Positions 62,570 to 64,000 of a DNA stretch of 64,000 nt are shown here, in pieces; within the stretch, counting starts at the first letter, position 1, and each line of letters starts with the position of its first letter. The notes below the pieces were generated by a model that did not search any database, was not told the DNA's origin, and saw nothing but the letters and a program-made list of their open reading frames with translations. Location: NCBI GenBank assembly GCA_036897445.1, contig JAYMTL010000057.1:1-64000 (forward strand). Reading direction: 5' to 3'. Source of the stretch: Pelargonium tetragonum. Its lineage: Eukaryota; Streptophyta; Magnoliopsida; Geraniales; Geraniaceae. Both the position numbers and the translations under genes were made by a program.

Positions 62570-64000
62570 GAGAGCCCGCTTTATGAGCAGACCCTTTAAT
62601 TTAAAGCCTAATATCCCAGTTCTTAAACTCTTAAACTAGGAGGCCGCTGAGTTCTCCGTTATTTAGGAGTTTGCTGTTTATACTTTAAATCTAATTCGGT
62701 AAAACAAGAGTCCCCTTAAGGGGAGTCAACTTTTTCGCATATATAATTAGTTTCTAAAGGCAAAAGGAACCCCACTTCTTAATTTAGCGCTGTTTCCCCG
62801 GGCCGCTTGAGGAGTCCTTAATAAAAAATAGGGCCCTAGTCGGGACTTTAAATAGGGTTCGGAAGTCCTTCAAAATCTAGTAATTTGCTACAGCCAAGTC
62901 CTGTGCCAGCGGTCAAGTCAAGTAAAGGATGCCTAAGCAGTGTTTACAGGGAAGACTTTTATTAGAATCTTTCTTAGAGTAAGATAGTTCCTTGCCATCC
63001 TATTTGTCTGGTTTAAATAAAGAAAAAGCGCTAAAGCAAAATTTAATATTCCTTAAATAGCAACTAAACTTATATTACTGAAGTAGCCGCAAGTCCCATA
63101 GATATAAGAAAGCAAGGATCCCTTATAAGGAAGTACGTGACTTAGACCAAGAATATGGGTTCAAAAAAAGGGTCCATAAGGCTTTCGTTTCATAGACTTT
63201 TAACCGCATTTACGGCCCTTTAATTTATTTAAAGGGTTTTGTACTAAACGGAGTGCCTAGCAGAATCCAGGTTTCCTTAATAACTTATAACCTTTAAAGG
63301 AGGAGCTTAATTAATATCAGTACATAAATAACCTAAAACTGATTCTAAAGCTTTTTTCACTAAGCAAAATCTTGAGTTCGTACAACCTCGTGTAGGATTT
63401 TCTACATAAAAAATGACTGCGTAGTATATAGGGCTTGACATAAAGCCTAAGGGGCTCCTTTCCAAGTCTAAAGTAAAGGAATCTCGGGGAGAACCTAGGG
63501 TGTAAAAGCCTTAATGCGTATGGCCCCTGGGGATCCCTTTGACTTAATTAGTTCTAAATTAGCACTGAAAACAAATTTCTTAAGTAGGGGCCTCCCCGCA
63601 GAAAAGCTAATCCAAATGTAAATAAAAAGGCTCCTAGAGTTATTAGTTGGGTTTCAGGGACTAGGAGCTTCGTTTATAGTTTTATATTACGAGTAAGCGT
63701 CTTAGATTATTTTGTATTTCTATTCACCTTTGAGACACTTTAGGAAAGAGAATGATTAGAAGTTCCTGATAGTAAATGTAGAAGTACTCAACTCAGAGAA
63801 CTATAGGACTAAAGTTATTGTAGCTTTGGTATCCTTGTTGTACTAATACCTTTAGATAGCCCTGATATTCCATTTTATAGAATAGTTTACTTTAGACTTT
63901 CTGATCAGTGGATATAGGAGGATGATATTTCTTTCTTTTGGAAGTTAGTCAAGATAAACATTCCTTGATGCTAGAGAGCTTTCAGAATTGTTGCTATGAA
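62570..64000. other. gene-free tail of the window
   Basis: No gene seen. A perfect 14-base palindrome TCCCCTTAAGGGGA lies at 62711-62724, and GCTCCTT at 63454 sits in GGGGCTCCTT. The texture is as before and the stretch runs off the right edge. Confidence 0.45.

Noticed and set aside
1-64000. CRISPR array, rRNA genes, transposase or LTR-type element
   Set aside because: No regular repeat-spacer pattern, no conserved rRNA words, and no paired terminal repeats or polymerase motifs were seen.

Overview
The window has two parts that differ in texture. About the first 2.1-2.6 kb reads like flowering-plant nuclear DNA. It is rich in TG and CA, carries a GACA-type degenerate repeat and a T-rich leader-type intron, and on the minus strand has one clearly recognisable exon of a plant synaptotagmin (SYT/NTMC2 family, SMP domain, residues GMKVYLTDEKEL to AFGLKATVQ). 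A TATA-like site and a candidate leader exon lie upstream of that exon, and an unfamiliar candidate terminal exon lies downstream. Together they could make a small chimeric gene of about 66 codons, or they may be a gene fragment.

From about 2.6 kb to the end I see no believable protein gene on either strand. GC is about 35 % by eye. Stops are everywhere, the longest open frame is 142 codons with no family resemblance, and that is near what chance gives at this composition. The stretch is not empty, however. Organelle tRNA T-arm words occur far more often than chance, and around many of them I can align parts of specific plant organelle tRNAs: Asn, His, Val, Glu (two), Lys, Gly (two kinds), Ser(GCU), Pro, and weaker cases. 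Nearly all are broken by small insertions and deletions. One, a plastid-type tRNA-Trp(CCA) at 41357-41430, still folds as a cloverleaf with one mismatched pair.

The mix of plastid-type Trp, His and Asn tRNAs with native mitochondrial-type Lys, Glu and Gly is the usual angiosperm mitochondrial set. Ser(GCU) upstream of Pro at 62.1-62.6 kb recalls the common mitochondrial trnS-trnF-trnP cluster. My best reading is a large, strongly decayed stretch of mitochondrial DNA, either inserted in a plant nuclear chromosome or misassembled onto it, or otherwise from a fast-evolving, almost gene-free mitochondrial chromosome. CpG does not look depleted, which argues against long decay under cytosine methylation. 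All of this rests on reading by eye from remembered family sequences; no alignment or folding program was run.

Layout: 1-185 degenerate GACA repeat; 514-1362 minus-strand SYT-like exon set; 1404-1533 direct repeats; about 2.1-2.6 kb change of texture; 8.4-11.8 kb first group of tRNA remnants; 11.8-41.3 kb long gene-free stretch; 41.4 kb tRNA-Trp; 44-62.6 kb second, denser group of tRNA remnants; tail to 64 kb without a gene. Short hairpins and a dispersed GCTCCTT/AAGGAGC word are scattered through the AT-rich part.
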